The notes beneath the pieces are model-generated. The model did no database searches. It worked only from the letters and a program-made list of their open reading frames with translations, and was not told where the DNA came from. This document shows positions 26,491-37,872 of a stretch of 64,000 nt of DNA, one piece after another. Made by a program: the position numbers and the translations under genes. Location of the stretch: positions 10,111,001-10,175,000 of the forward strand of contig NC_045148.1 of the NCBI RefSeq assembly GCF_008831285.2. Reading direction: 5' to 3'. The stretch comes from Nymphaea colorata. Its lineage: Eukaryota > Streptophyta > Magnoliopsida > Nymphaeales > Nymphaeaceae. The number at the start of each line of letters is the position of its first letter. The stretch's first letter is position 1.

Positions 26491-27360
26491 GTGGCTTGGT
26501 TCCAGAAATGGAATCGTTATTATCGATTCAGACAGATTTGTTTACGAAATGCTTGTCATTTTATAGGATATCCCATTCGTCAAAAAGGCCGTTCCTTCTT
26601 TGTCAATACCAATTTGTTGTTCGATGAGAAAATGGAACACATGGCGACCAGAATCGGCTGTATCAATGATGATCAATCGAGGATCGTGGGGGTTTTTGAC
26701 CAATTGTTTAAGTCATTTGTTTCCGAAAAGGATTCATTCAGGAAAGAAGAAGATTCATTTCGGGTGGAACCAACCACCATCTTGTGCAGTAATTATGGAT
26801 GCAGATAGAAAGTCCTCGGTCATAATTGAAGCTGATCGATCACCAATACCTATTGCATCCTCAGTGGATTCGAATATCCCTTCCGGATCCTATCAAAGAA
26901 TTACTTATACCATTTCAGCGAATGATCATATACAATTAGTATATCTCTTTCATAATTCGATCACGAAAACAGTTCTTCTTGAACGGGGAAGTTTGCGACG
27001 AAAGAGACTGTCAAAGCATTCGCAAAGCGTTAGGGACAACTTTGAATGGCATTAGCTCATCAAAAGCTTAAGCATTCCAAAAGCTCGCTTTGCTTTGGCT
27101 TCCCTTGAGTCGTCGCCATATTAGCAAAGCCCTACACTTTGCAAGTGCTTTGTCTGATGACGTTGGTTAAGAGCCAATGGTCAGAATGGATATTGTTGTG
27201 TTTTGATGTGACCCTCCACATTGGCCCCTTCCTTCGTTGATTCTCGAGCCTCACAAAATACGCACATCATCAATCTAGAGCCAAGCTAGGTCCACTCGCT
27301 CTGCCCGAAAGTCAAACAACAAGGTTCCATCTTTCCCCAAATTGATCGATTCATGCAAGG
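26491..27360. other. Unidentified insert with open frames, organelle-like in style
   Basis: The DNA on both sides resembles the gene 4 flank (left: ggttccaaagatcatg; right: accattaagaatttacaaatc), but this stretch does not. It contains two overlapping + strand open frames, 26491-26808 (105 codons, GTG start) and 26600-27055 (151 codons). Base composition is more balanced than the surroundings. The texture (many ggatcc, gaatcgg and tcgatca words) reminds me of organelle DNA moved to the nucleus. I could not match it to a specific plastid or mitochondrial gene. Confidence 0.4.
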
Positions 27361-28664
27361 CAAGGCGTCAAAAAAAAAATTTATAAAGAACATCTCTACC
27401 ATTAAGAATTTACAAATCCCCCAGCTTAGTTTTTGTATGGAGTTTTGGAGACATCAACTTCACGGATGAAAAAAACAAAAGCATCGATATAGAAGTTGAA
27501 GCATAGTGAGAGTGTTATTTTAACACTAAAAATAAGTCTCACATCTTAAGGGGGGGCTTTTTTGTTGAGTGGTAGGATGAGAAACTCATTCTACCCACCC
27601 AACATAAAAAAAGATTTACAAAAAAAAAAAATCACTCAACTTTGCCACCATCCCCTTTGTGGACAAAACCTCTAGCATCAAATGTGAGATATTACCATGC
27701 CAACCTTTTAAATCTAAAAGCTCAAAGTCACGAGGGGTCTACATATAAGCTGGTGTGACAAATTGCTCATGCCAACAACAAAATTTTTATTTATTTTTAG
27801 ATAGATGTTTTAAAATTATTTACTTATTTATGTATGTTGTATCCTTTTAGAAATGAAAATTTTGACAAAAATGCCTCCATTGCAAAAAAATTTTAGCTCT
27901 CCCACTAGTCAGACCCGAACTCTTTTTGGAGCAGGCATTGCACCTACAATAGCTGAATTTTATGTAGTATATGAGACATTTTACTGTCGCAGATCAAATG
28001 CTTAACACACTCAGTTGAGCACCAAAATGAAACGTTTCAAAAATTAAGGGTGTTTTTTAAAATTGCTCACACTTTAAGGAGTTCTTTGTAATATTGTCTA
28101 TGAAAAAAAATATTTCAATTGAAAAAAATAGGTCGTACGGTGGTTTATGCGTTGACAAAGTCGATTTAGCTGTCGAATCAAGCTGCTGGTTCATGCATTA
28201 GCCTATGCATGAAGTGGCCTGTTCTACTGACTCCGTTGAAAATCAGTAAAAAGTCTTTAAAAAAATCTTTAACAAAATAAGTGAAAATTTATTTGAAAAT
28301 AATCAAAAATAAGAAAATTCTTAAAATAATTAGAAAAAATGTATTCCAAAAAAGAGGGCGCATTAATTGTAAAAATAATTGGTTGCTCATATCTAAAGGA
28401 TGCATCCAACTCTGCTGCTAGTGCTAGCTTCTATGACAACGTTCACGTTGGCAGTAAAATTTAGATGGTTTACAAACATGCGCGCGCGTTCTAAGGTTTT
28501 GTTATGGACTTGTGGTCTTCCTCAAAGTGTAAATGTGAAAGTCGGTTCGTGTTATTGAACTATTGATCTTCCTGATTCCAAATTGGAACCAATCCTCAAA
28601 ACTGATTAGCCAATATGTGATTAGCTAATATGTGATCAAGTGAGGTAACTGAATCAAAGAGACG

Positions 28665-28825
28665 TAAGATCTCGTACTTTTTTATGAAAATTGAGCACTT
28701 ATGTAACTGTTTCATGAATATGATTCAAAAATTAAAGTTAATTAAGATCTCTTATTTTTTTATGAAAATTGAGCACTTATGTAATATGTAACTCTTCTTT
28801 CATGAATATGATTCAAAAATTAAAA
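28665..28825. repeat. Tandem duplication, period 78 bp
   Basis: aagatct, then tttttatgaaaattgagcac, then tcatgaatatgattcaaaaa occur twice in a row. The second copy has a small insertion (atatgtaactcttc). Confidence 0.85.
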
Positions 28826-30534
28826 CAAATTCATCAAACACCATAAAAATGTTTTTGTGAAACTACCTCAACCTTTTTGAACAAATTGAGTTTATTTGCC
28901 AACCAAGCTGGTATACATCTTATAAAAAAAATATAAAAATTAATCGTTAGTCGATTTGGAGCTTGATTTGCATTTGGATCGAGACAGCTACGAATATTAT
29001 ATTATATATATGAAAGACCTTATTTAAAAAATTAAGATGAATTCATGTAATATGTAAAGTGACAGGAGGTGCCGAACAGCTGAAACGTGGTGTCGAAGAA
29101 AGTGGCGCCGCTGTTTGACCACTGCTCACAAATTCATTAAGAGAAATAGGATGGAAACTCAAATTCCTCAACTTGCAAACGCTTCCAAGTTGAAATTTTT
29201 GAAGAGGACAAACCGACCCGCATGCAAAATAATATATAGTCCGAACAATTTCACTTGAAAAAGAAAAAAAGAAAAAAGAAAAAGAATGATCACAGATCGA
29301 CGATACACACTGACAAAAGTTGGTGATGTCTGGTCCAGTAAATCCATATACTGGACTTTTAATGTCTCGTTTAATTCAAAAACCGATTCGTAACAACTCG
29401 GCTTTTCACTTTTTCGATCAAAATATAGAAGAGAAAAAATGCTCAAATAAAAACAAAAATTCGCACGAGGCACTTTATGAAAGGGCTCATACATGAACAC
29501 CTGTGTCCTCCTCTTACTACACGTTCAATCTTTTTTTGTGAAATGTCTTATAACTATGAGAAGAATGGATTGAGAGACAGGCTAGTAGGTGATCAGTTTC
29601 GATTTTGAGTAACTATATGTATTACAAAAGAAAGGTCACCGATATACAATTTGAAGTGCATGAAGAACACCTCGAGGCACCAAAAACATACATTATATTG
29701 TAAAAGAAGAACAAGAGGTTGAGTGAAAGCTTCGACTCTCTACCAATTAATAGGTTGCTCCTGCAAAAATGCCTTATAACTATAATCAAATTTTTTGTAA
29801 GGAAGGAACTGTCTTAAGGCAAGCTATATTGTAGATTGGTAGATCTATCGAATGAAAGCTGCAAAAGGCCGAGAAAGGTATATGTATATATTCTTTTGTT
29901 AACCTTTAGAAACTAAAAGTAAAATGATAAGAGTATAATTTAGATGGAAATCACAACTACTGTGTTGCATTTATCAAGTTACGAGGCATTTGCAAAAAAC
30001 AGGACGGGGTTTCTTTGTATCGGCAAAAGACCAGAAAGCAATGTCTCAAGGTTGACGTTTGCATGAGAAAAAGCACGATCCGAATTTCAAACATTGCCAA
30101 ACATGTGGGGATGTCATTTACCCAGTAAATAAATCCTTCCCTCGATAATAACTTACCTTCTTAGTGATACATACTACATATTCCACAATATTAATATACA
30201 CACATGTGCTCCTATGTGCCAACAGCTTTGTGCCCACTTCATTGAACTAAGGTGAAAAAATAATAAACCAAACACTAGATTAATTATTCCAGATTCTCCA
30301 ACTGTCACAGCAAATAAACCCAAATCCTAGTTTTCTCACTTTTCACTGACTACATCACCTGCTTAGTTTTGCCAAATGCAAGGAGAATCACACAATATTC
30401 AGACTTTCTGAGTGTCAAAATCCAGAACTATGCAATAACCATTTGGATTCCAGAAAAAATGATGTTTGGAAGGAAAACAAGACAAGCATACACATCTACA
30501 AAATTTCTTGGCCGCATTAGCATGCTGTGTCAAG

Positions 30535-30710
30535 TAGGAGTGAAGTTTTAAATTTTTTATGTAGGAGATCGAATTAAAGTTTTAAAATTTTAATTGTGGT
30601 AGAAATATTATTTTTTGAAATTTTCAGTGAATTTTTTAAAAATTTATTACAAAAATAATTTTTACAGTAGGACCAAGGCGTCATGCGGTCTTCTTAACTC
30701 CGTCCCTACC
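30535..30710 (+). repeat. MITE-like dispersed repeat, copy C, at the gene 5 promoter
   Basis: It starts taggagtgaagtttta and ends ttaactccgtccctacc, matching the ends of copy D (ggggtgaagcc ... ttacctccgccctag). Flanking GTCAAG/GTCAGC may be a worn target duplication. Its right end abuts the conserved upstream block of the P450 genes, 117 bp before the ATG of gene 5. Confidence 0.65.
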
Positions 30711-30753
30711 GTCAGCGTCACTTGGTGACTACGTAAAGCAAACCGATGACTTC

Positions 30754-30761
30754 GATAAATA
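30754..30761 (+). promoter_or_regulatory. TATA-like box of P450 gene 5
   Basis: GATAAATA sits 66 bp before the last base ahead of the ATG, at the position of TATAAATA in gene 1. It is the second-best match in the array and lies 43 bp after the MITE-like copy C. Confidence 0.45.
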
Positions 30762-30826
30762 CCATGTGATCGTCCACTTCCATATTACATTTTTCTCTGC
30801 CGTGACAGGAAGGAAGAACACCATTA

Positions 30827-33800
30827 ATGGCAGCTGCCGTGTTCCTCCTCGTTGCTTCTGTGGCTCTCTTCCTCTCGTGGGTGGTGGTCAAGACAGTATA
30901 CTCTTTCTGGTGGAAGCCCAGGCAGTACGCAGAGGCCTTCAAGAGGCAAGGAATCCATGGCTACCCTTACAAACTCTTAATCGGCAACTCGAGGGATGTA
31001 GCGACTCTGCAAGCGAAAGCATTGGCCAAGCCCATGGCCTTCTCTCATGAGTTAACTCCACGAATATGGCCCATATTTAGGGACTGTGTTGATAAATACG
31101 GTATGCCATAACTCCCCCTGGCCTCAGTCTTCTTACTCTTTAGCTATGTATGACCTGCGGCGGCGAACTTCACCAAGTTGACTGGACATCTACAAGGAAC
31201 TTGAAAAAAAATGAAGTTCGTCTTCAGTAGTCAGATCTGTGACTTATGTTATTTTTCTGATATTTTACTTACCTTTTAAAAGGCTCCAATATATTTGACA
31301 CCAACTTGGTCTTTTTAATCTTGTTCTTGTTTTTGATTTGCTCCTGTTATATAACTTTTTGTGATTGTGGAACGAGTGCAGGTAGAATTTCCCTCTTTTG
31401 GTTTGGGAACATTCCGCAGATAATACTCATGGATCCGGAGCTGGTGAAAGAAGTTCTCTCCAACAAATTTGGGCATTTCTCGAAGCCCCCTCAGCCGGCG
31501 CAGGTGAAGGTGCTGGCGAGGGGCCTCGCCAACATGGAAGGTGAAGAATGGGCAGTCCAGAGAAGGCGCATCAATCCTGTTTTCCATTTGGAAAAACTCA
31601 AGGTTAGAACCATCTAATATGTCTGTCTATCTCATTCTCCTTCTTTAGCAGAAAAATTCCTTTGTCATAGAAAACGTATATATTAGGGGCATGTCTCAAA
31701 TTTTCAGAGTGCTTAAGTCAATTTCTTGTGAACGCATCAAATTTGGTGGTTAATTAGCTTCAGAAAATGTCAATAACAGCTCCCTCCGCGTTGAACTGAA
31801 GACCTTAAAGTTGAAGAAGTTTCGGAAGTTCAGTATCTGGAGTGATCCTACATGGGCAAATTAATCGACAGTGGACCTAAGCCCATGCTCAGAAGAAAAG
31901 AAGAGATGAGCTTAATTTATCACAGTTTAGCAACCAATGGTAGTAGTATTTATAATCAAAATTAGTATACATTCAGTTGCCTACCCACTAAGTCTAAGCA
32001 AACAATTTTAATGGAAATATAAGAGTTGTAAAGTGTGTAGTAAACTCGTAATGAAGATAGGATGATGTTGGCCAACCATTTCGCCCGTTTACTTGGTTGT
32101 CAGTATACTTTCATTAATACAACGACAAGTCATGGCCCCAGCTTTTGAGTGGCCTAGATTGCTAAGCAACTCAAAGAGAGTAACCTTTTCTGTGGATCAA
32201 TTTCTGCAATATAGGGTCGGCAACTGGTTGAGGTGTTCCACGTCTTAAGCCTATGTTTGGATGGAAGGATGGATTTTAAAAGTTGAAAAGGAAAGAAAAA
32301 GAAAGGGAGCAAAAATTTTTGCTGAGGAAAAAGACAGGAAAGGAAATTAAGTTCTTCCTCATTTATTTAAGAAAGAAAAGAGGGTAGCTGCTTTTTGAAA
32401 AGGACTTTCAAGAAATCACGTCCTTACATCTATCGGGTCATAAAACAGATTATCAGAAGCCATTTTTTCTGTCTATGTGGGCCTTTAGGATTTTCTCTGC
32501 AATGCTTGTTGGAACTGAGGCAGATAATGGTCCTTCAAAATGGAATTTTCTTTGTTATGACACTTGGACAAGTTATTTTGCTGACCACACATTTCTTGTC
32601 AAACATGCATGTCTTATTTGAGTCGCTACTGATGCTTGTTGCGCATATGCAGAAGATAATATTATTTTTATTAGTTCATTCTTGATTATAAAAAAGTGGA
32701 GCCCACTGGATGTGGGACTCATAATTCAATATATATATATATATATATATACAGGAAAGTAGCTACATGCAAATGATCCTCTTCTGAGGTAAAGTTTTCA
32801 TTCCACGGTTTTACAACTATGCGCCTTTTGCTCATCTATTTCGCCTTTGGTTTCGAGTGAGCAGGGAATGCTGCCATCATTTTCCGCTTGTTGCAATGAG
32901 CTGGTTCAAAGGTGGGAAAAATCAATAAGTCCCCAAGGATCGGGTGAATTAGATGTATGGAAGGAGTTTCAGAATCTTACTGGAGATGTCATCTCTAGGA
33001 CTGCCTTTGGCAGTAACTATGAAGAGGGGAGGCAGATATTCCAAATGCAGAAGGAACAGGCGGGGCTAGTGCTTCAAGCCTTCGCAAAACTTTATATCCC
33101 AGGGTTAAGGTAAAGTATGATATGCCAAATAATTCAAGATCACAAGATACAGTGACCTGGGCAGCATTTTTCCAGAATGTAGTGACATATTTTCAGGAGA
33201 ATGCAATGAACACTTTAACATATGCCAACATTTAAAACAGGTTTCTGCCTACAAAGGACAACAAGAGGCGGAAGGAGCTAAACAGAAAGGTAGAATCCCT
33301 GCTTAATAATATAATTGAGAAACGAGAGAAGGAAATACAGTTGGGGATCGCCAAAAATGACGATCTGCTGGGCATATTGTTGGAATCAAACAAGAAACAC
33401 CATGAGGATGGCGAGAAGGGAATGACAAGAGATGAAGTCATAGAGGAGTGCAAGCTTTTCTACTTTGCTGGTCAGGAGACAACTTCAGTGTTATTAACAT
33501 GGACCATGGTTCTGCTCGCCAAGTACACAAGTTGGCAGATGCGTGCGAGGGAAGAGGTTCTTCAAGTGTGTGGAAAAGACATCCCTTCTTTTGACAGCTT
33601 AAGCCACCTGAAGACTGTAAGTGCACTCTGATTTGAATAATTGGTTGTGCCATCACTAAATTCAAGTTGGAAATTACTAAGCTTATGCTTCTTTAGAAAT
33701 ATCCCATTGAGCCTATTTTGAATGTTCGGGTCAAAGATGTACGTACATTTCATATATTGATCCAATATTAATGCAGGTCACTATGATTCTAAACGAAGTT

Positions 33801-34202
33801 TTAAGGCTATATCCACCTGCAACTTTTATGATTAGACACGCTTACAAAACTATGAAATTGGGAGACCTCACCCTTCCAGAAGGAGTTCGCCTGGTTCTGC
33901 CACTGCTCCTGATCCACCATGATAGCAAGCTCTGGGGCGACGATGCTGAGGAATTCAAACCAGAGAGGTTCTCAGAAGGAATTGCAAGTGCATCGAAGAA
34001 TCAATTGGCATTCTTTCCATTTGGTTGGGGTCCCCGAGTCTGCATTGGACAGACATTTGCACTGATTGAGGCCAAGATGGCACTTGCCATGATTCTACAG
34101 CGCTTCTCCTTCGAACTGTCATCGACCTATGTTCATGCTCCACACCAGATCATAACCCTTCAACCTCAGTATGGAGCTCAAATAATCCTGCATTCTATCT
34201 AA
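30827..34202 (+). CDS. Cytochrome P450, CYP72A-like, array gene 5
   Basis: Exons 30827-31100, 31382-31602, 32865-33109, 33241-33616 and 33777-34202 give 513 aa. Exon 1 has the same extra codon as gene 1 ([11 protein letters not shown]). The anchor, FAGQETTS I-helix, EVLR, PERF and heme Cys461 are intact. The heme loop reads [10 protein letters not shown], where most sisters have FSWGPR; Gly here is the commoner residue in plant P450s. Intron 2 is the longest of the array (1262 bp) through extra A/G-rich sequence near 32250-32400 and a TA run at 32729-32751. The region after LYPP reads [12 protein letters not shown]. Polyadenylation-like caataaaac lies near 34450. Expected role: ER monooxygenase of specialised metabolism, substrate not inferable. 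Confidence 0.93.
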
Positions 34203-35791
34203 GCTAAGAAAATTATAACTATGTCAGAGTTTCCTCCACACCTTTGCCTGACTGAGTTCGAAAAGCACATCACTTGTGCTTGGTTTAGTACAAATAGGAA
34301 GCAATATGAATGTTGCCCCTCTGTTTCTACTTTAAGTCTACTACCATGTATTGCATTTTTGTCGAATAGGAAGCGATATGTTTGTAGCCCCTGTTTCTAC
34401 TTACTCTACTATCATGTATTGCATTTCTGTCTGCTTCTCGAGTTACATTCAATAAAACTAAATGTTAGGAACTGAAATTTCTTCTAGAACAATGGAAGTA
34501 ATACAGTTTAAGTGGCTTAACTGTTGAACCCTTAAGGCTGAAACTCGGGTTGGGTAGCTTTCATATCACTGAACAGTACCAAAGGTAGGCTTTTCAAATA
34601 CTGCAAGTTCTTGCTGGTTTGCCCAAGGAGATGGCTTAGGATCGTAAACTTCATAAGGAAATCGATGCGTAGGGTATTGATGGATTCCACGTGAACTAGA
34701 TCTGTTCCTACCTTCTCAGTAATCTCCAGCAACTCCACTATGTTCGCGTTCCTGTGTTCCACTAAAAGCTGCTTTTTTCAGGTGCAGCATTAGCATCATA
34801 GGAGACAAAAGCTCATATGACAAACTCGGTCTTTGTCAACTTATAATTTTTAGAGGATATTTCACAAGGAAAATCAGTGTTCAGCCGCAACAGTAGGGAA
34901 CTCTTCCACTGGGCGTTGTGGCACAACTCAAACGTTCCCCTAGAAGCCAATATTTCACGGTACTTTCACTTTGGGGGAAACTACAGGCTTGACTTTTTTT
35001 TTTTCCCCTGCTTTTCAAGTAGAAACGAGAGAAAGGGGATGAGATTTTCAACGGTAAAACTATGTCATGTTTGAGTGGAAAAGGATGGTGCATAGGGCAG
35101 ATTTTCAAAGTCTCACTCATAGAAGAAGCTCTTACAGAAACGGTGGGATTCTAAAATTAACCAGCGCTTCCGTCTCCGTTAACATGTCTTCAGTTCCTTC
35201 TCAACTAAACGTGCCATTTTTGTCGTGTTCCAACCGTGGGAAGGCGTGATGATGAAGTTATTATCATTATTCCTTTGACTAAGGTTTACTTTGGAGAATA
35301 TCACAAAAGCCTGCTCTAGCTAAATACTGTGCCAATATAATATAAAGATATATGCAGATGACATGAAAGTAACAGGAAGCAATGAAGTTAATTAGTAACA
35401 GGAAAAAGCTCCTCTGGCCTTGGTAAAGAATTTTCTTTCTTGGAGACTGCAAATTGGCTGACACCAGATTCCCATGTGATTACAGAAACTATTCTGCATA
35501 AATTTACTGAAATTTCCATAATAAATGTTAAATATGAAGTGCAGTACTGGTGGCTAGCTATCACTGTATACATGTGATACCCACATTGTAGTAGTGTTCC
35601 AACTACCAAACACGGGAATTGCAATCTTTGTAATTCCCAAAGCTAATTGGCAATGCTTACCATTTTCTGCTTCGTCCTTAGTCTGTTCCTGTGCACCATG
35701 GAGAATAAGAATGAAGATGTTTCTTCTCTACATGAGATTGCTGCCATTGTCTGCACTAATATGTCTTGAGTGTTGCATACTGGACGGCTGA
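34203..35791. other. Spacer after P450 gene 5
   Basis: The first 270 bp are likely 3' UTR of gene 5 and contain a partial self-repeat (tttctactt ... catgtattgcattt, twice). A minus-strand 76-codon frame at 34532-34762 is open but unrecognised. Nothing else is supported. Confidence 0.5.
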
Positions 35792-37011
35792 TGGCCATTT
35801 TTCAAGCTCTTCCATGGGACCAACAAGGATATTTGGGCCATGCAAGAGCAAGCCTGGTCAAGGGCCACGGAATTGTCTAATGGCATAGCTCCAAGTTCAT
35901 GCCTTTCTTTGTTGAAGTTGTGAAGATGATGAGATATTAGTTCTCAACCGTCGTTGCCCTTCTTTTCGGTTTACATTACAGAAATCTCATTTACTTACAT
36001 CTCCGACACCAATTTAACTGAAGAATAGATTAATGCGCAGTGCACGAAATTTGCCCATTTGCACCTGAATATATTCATGGCTTTGAATTCTTTATGCTGG
36101 TATATGTGTAAAGGAAGTTTCTGAAGTAAGCTAGCGTTTTTGGTAAATTCTCTCTTGAAGGTGAAGACTCCTTCAATCCCCAAGAACCTTTACTTAGGCG
36201 AGTGTAACAATGCTCAGTTTCTCTCCAAAGGAGAACACATAAGGGTAGCTGCCCATCCGCCTATGCTGAATTTTTGGGTTTGAATATGGTGTCAGCATGC
36301 ATCCACTTATCCAATATAAGAAAACATACTTGTTTCAAGAGGATGTAGAATTAGAAAGCGACTGCAGGTGCACGGTTGCCAAGTTTAAGCCCATTTTACA
36401 GAATTAATAACAGATATCATCTACTTATTTGAAAAGTTACTTGGCATATGAAACTTGTAAGTTAGTGTGAAATAGTTCATATTGGCATTGGTGGTTCTCA
36501 TGTTTTCTCCTTGACAAACATGCTCACACGAGGAGCAATGCCCCTGCGCTTTTGGAAACTGCAATGTTGTAAATAACTGCAAGCTTACTGGTGTCTGAAT
36601 TCATATCAGCACCCATGTGATATACAAATTATCCTTGCAGGTTACTGTGATTCGTTATGTTCCACGGTTGTACACCCAAGTAGCATCTATAATCAGAAAG
36701 ACTTCAAAGAAGATGGGACTAGGAGACGTCTTTGTGCCATCAGGCACTTGGCTGGTTTTACCAGCACTATTTTACCATTGCAGCTGCTTACTTTCGGGTG
36801 ATGAACTGATGGAATTCGAGCTACAAGACTCTCCGAACACGACCCGGATCCGCATTGGACAAGCATTTGCCATGATTGAGGCAAAATTAGCTCTAGTTGA
36901 GATTCTGTAGTATTTCTCCTTGAAGCTGTAGCCGTCGTGTACTTGTGCTCTGCATATCATATCAATTCTAATCCTTAATGTGGAGCTCAAATAATCTTGA
37001 AACGCATCTGA
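35792..37011 (+). pseudogene. Divergent P450 pseudogene (exon 1 and exon 5 remnants)
   Basis: The 35792-35937 stretch translates to a match for P450 exon 1 (WPFFKLFHGTNKDIWAMQEQ, compare [20 protein letters not shown]). It then needs a frameshift to read FMPFFVEVVKMMRY. After an AG acceptor at 36639-36640, exon 5 resumes (IIRKTSKKMGLGDVFVP) and ends at a TGA at 37009-37011. ExxR is lost (RYVPR), the stretch holding PERF and the heme-loop start is deleted, and the heme Cys is replaced by Arg (RIRIGQAFAM). Two in-frame stops follow. Exons 2-4 are not found. Its sequence departs from all five array genes, so it is probably an older, separate member of the CYP72 clan, not a recent copy. Confidence 0.85.
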
Positions 37012-37872
37012 CGGTACCTTCTTGGATGCCTTTCCATATGCACCTATAAGAAATATTCTTGTTTTAAGAAGTTAGTTGTCTGGATTCGGACAGGATTAGT
37101 TCAGCTGTAATATATTGCAGCAGCCGTGTGGCGATGGGCAGCCGTGTGGCGATGGTGCTTGTTGTCATAGCTGCTGCTTCTTCAATGAGCTTCAATAAGT
37201 AGAACCGTTCAGGTTTTCTTATGGCTACCTGCATAAAACAAAGTCTGAATTCTTTCTTTTTGTGAAACATGGCTTCTGTTCCGAAAAATTATGACCATGA
37301 CAAATCTACAGGAAGATTTCCTAGTCGCTGTCTCTAGTTTGCATATCAACCGGAAGTTAGTACTTTTAGTGGCAGGTATGCATTCCCTTGAAAAGTTGCA
37401 CATGAATTTTGAATATACAGGGAAGAACTTAAGGGGAAAAGCATGAGAGGGGTCCCTCCCTCCATAGCACTGAACGAAACAGCAGCTAATGTATTTTTTT
37501 GCTTCTCATGTTAACAGAAGTTCACTTCATGAAAGTTATCACAAAGAGTGTTGGATTTATTAGAAGAATCACAAAATGGGTCGATCAATTACTTGTCCAT
37601 GCAGCAGCAGCAGTCCATTTTTCATTTGTTGTAAATTATCTGCGGGGTTCAGGTTTGAGTGATTCAAATGACAGTCGAAAGCAAGTGAGCCACGATAAAT
37701 CGTTTTAAGGGTTCCCATGGATTGAATTCTATGAACTAATATAAGTTCTCCAAGAAAGGTCCTGATCCGATCCCAACAGGTTGCGCTCGACCAGAGGACC
37801 GGGGTAGGATCCACGGCGTGCTCTAGGAGGCGACGTCCCTTCGGTCACGACTTTGTTCATACGAAAACAAAA

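Larger units (their letters stand above)
23910..30534. other. Long spacer between P450 genes 4 and 5
   Basis: No intact gene is supported. It holds the 3' flank of gene 4 (to about 24720), an orphan copy of that flank (25558-26490), a 256-bp insertion within that copy, a 0.87-kb unidentified insert (26491-27360) and a 78-bp tandem duplication (28665-28825). Blocks shared with the upstream DNA of genes 1 and 4 lie at about 29170-29215 and 30255-30420. A short foldback (taggatgag / ctcattcta) lies near 27570-27592. Confidence 0.6.

Noticed and set aside
32395-32685. 96-codon frame inside intron 2 of P450 gene 5
   Set aside because: It lies within an intron whose paralogs are non-coding, and it has no recognisable motif.
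34532-34762. 76-codon minus-strand frame after P450 gene 5
   Set aside because: It reads somewhat protein-like, but there is no recognisable domain, no splice context and no second exon, so it is mentioned only in the spacer entry.
36641-36910. A functional P450 exon
   Set aside because: The heme Cys and ExxR Glu are replaced, the PERF region is deleted and stops follow, so it is a pseudogene.
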